Origin: Gari tellinella
Lineage: Eukaryota; Mollusca; Bivalvia; Cardiida; Psammobiidae
Reading direction: 5' to 3'
DNA: 64,000 nucleotides
Assembly (NCBI GenBank): GCA_922989275.2
Contig: OV277866.1
Span: 32,071,246 to 32,135,245 of the forward strand
Under the pieces are notes generated by a model. That model was not told the DNA's origin. It saw only the letters and a list, made by a program, of their open reading frames with translations, and made no database searches. Position 1 is the stretch's first letter, and the number at the start of each line of letters is the position of its first letter. Shown in pieces: positions 63,793 through 64,000 of the stretch. The translations under genes and the position numbers were made by a program.

Positions 63793-64000
63793 TCTGTATT
63801 GGTCTGAGACCATGTTTCTCTAGCACTTCATTCTGGTGTTGGAATCGTCTCTCAAGTTTTGTCAGCTTCTCCAACAACTCTACATTGGTAGGATACCCCT
63901 TACTGACTGGCGTCTGTACGTCTTCCTTTACCGTTCCCGCTGAGGACACAGGCTGTTTTCTTGTACATTTCGTAAAAACTCGCCCAAATGCATGCACAAT
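63793..64000 (-). CDS. Exon running off the right edge, unrecognised gene
   Basis: The minus-strand frame is open from the window edge and contains VSKGYPTNVELLEKLTKLER then RFQHQNEVLEKHGLRPIQ, a short predicted coiled coil (leucine/acid/base heptads). The donor is CAGA|GTAAGC at 63793/63792. The start codon is not in the window (only a GTG at 63997 is in frame). It splices in phase to 61680-61902. Confidence 0.75.

Overview
The window looks like nuclear DNA of a bivalve mollusc, an inference from several things. It has AT-rich spliced genes with GT/AG introns and no bacterial-style operons. Short foldback transposons (MITEs) are extremely dense. There are also long non-coding repeats with internal 140-160 bp monomers of the kind described in bivalves. 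The species cannot be read from the sequence.

Genes. The one gene recognised with confidence is PTCD1 (mitochondrial pentatricopeptide-repeat protein 1), plus strand, nine coding exons between 16813 and 38566. All eight splice junctions keep frame and join into about 1112 residues. Exon 2 carries eight copies of a 105-bp (35-residue) in-frame tandem repeat, which makes the protein much longer than the human one (about 700 residues). On the minus strand, a partly disordered, basic, unrecognised protein is encoded at 43724-45044 (open to 45136). Two further minus-strand exons (61680-61902 and 63793-64000) splice to each other in phase and are also phase-compatible with the 43724-45044 exon, so they may be one gene with a 16.6-kb intron that continues past the right edge. 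Two tiny orphan exon candidates lie near 7.2 and 8.1 kb.

Repeats. Almost everything else is mobile DNA. I separate the MITEs by terminal sequence. Family A is 250 bp, with TA-CAGTGGAG ends. B, C, G and H have TTAACCC-type ends. D has CAGGGCTCCAGATAA ends. E is TA-CAGTAAAACCTCTCTATTACG. F is TA-CAGTGCTCACTCTCTACAACG. S has CAGGGCTGCC ends. I, J, P, Q and R are rarer. Larger elements are a 909-bp hAT-type element with a decayed BED-finger ORF in PTCD1 intron 3, Tc1/mariner-type elements in introns 7 and 8, Helentron-like elements with 5-prime and 3-prime hairpins and tandem cores in introns 4, 6 and 8 and at 40.2-41.5 kb, and several LINE C-terminal fragments. Elements are nested up to four deep.

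Layout. 1-16.7 kb: MITE-rich intergenic DNA. 16.8-38.6 kb: PTCD1, with transposons in every intron. 38.6-43.7 kb: repeats. 43.7-45.1 kb: minus-strand exon. 45.1-61.6 kb: repeats, possibly one intron. 61.6-64 kb: minus-strand exons plus repeats.

Most notable signals. (1) A hairpin core is shared by MITE families with different ends, and its tip pairs vary in a compensatory way. (2) A hAT element landed exactly on a PTCD1 5-prime splice site and duplicated it. (3) PTCD1 contains the 35-residue tandem array.
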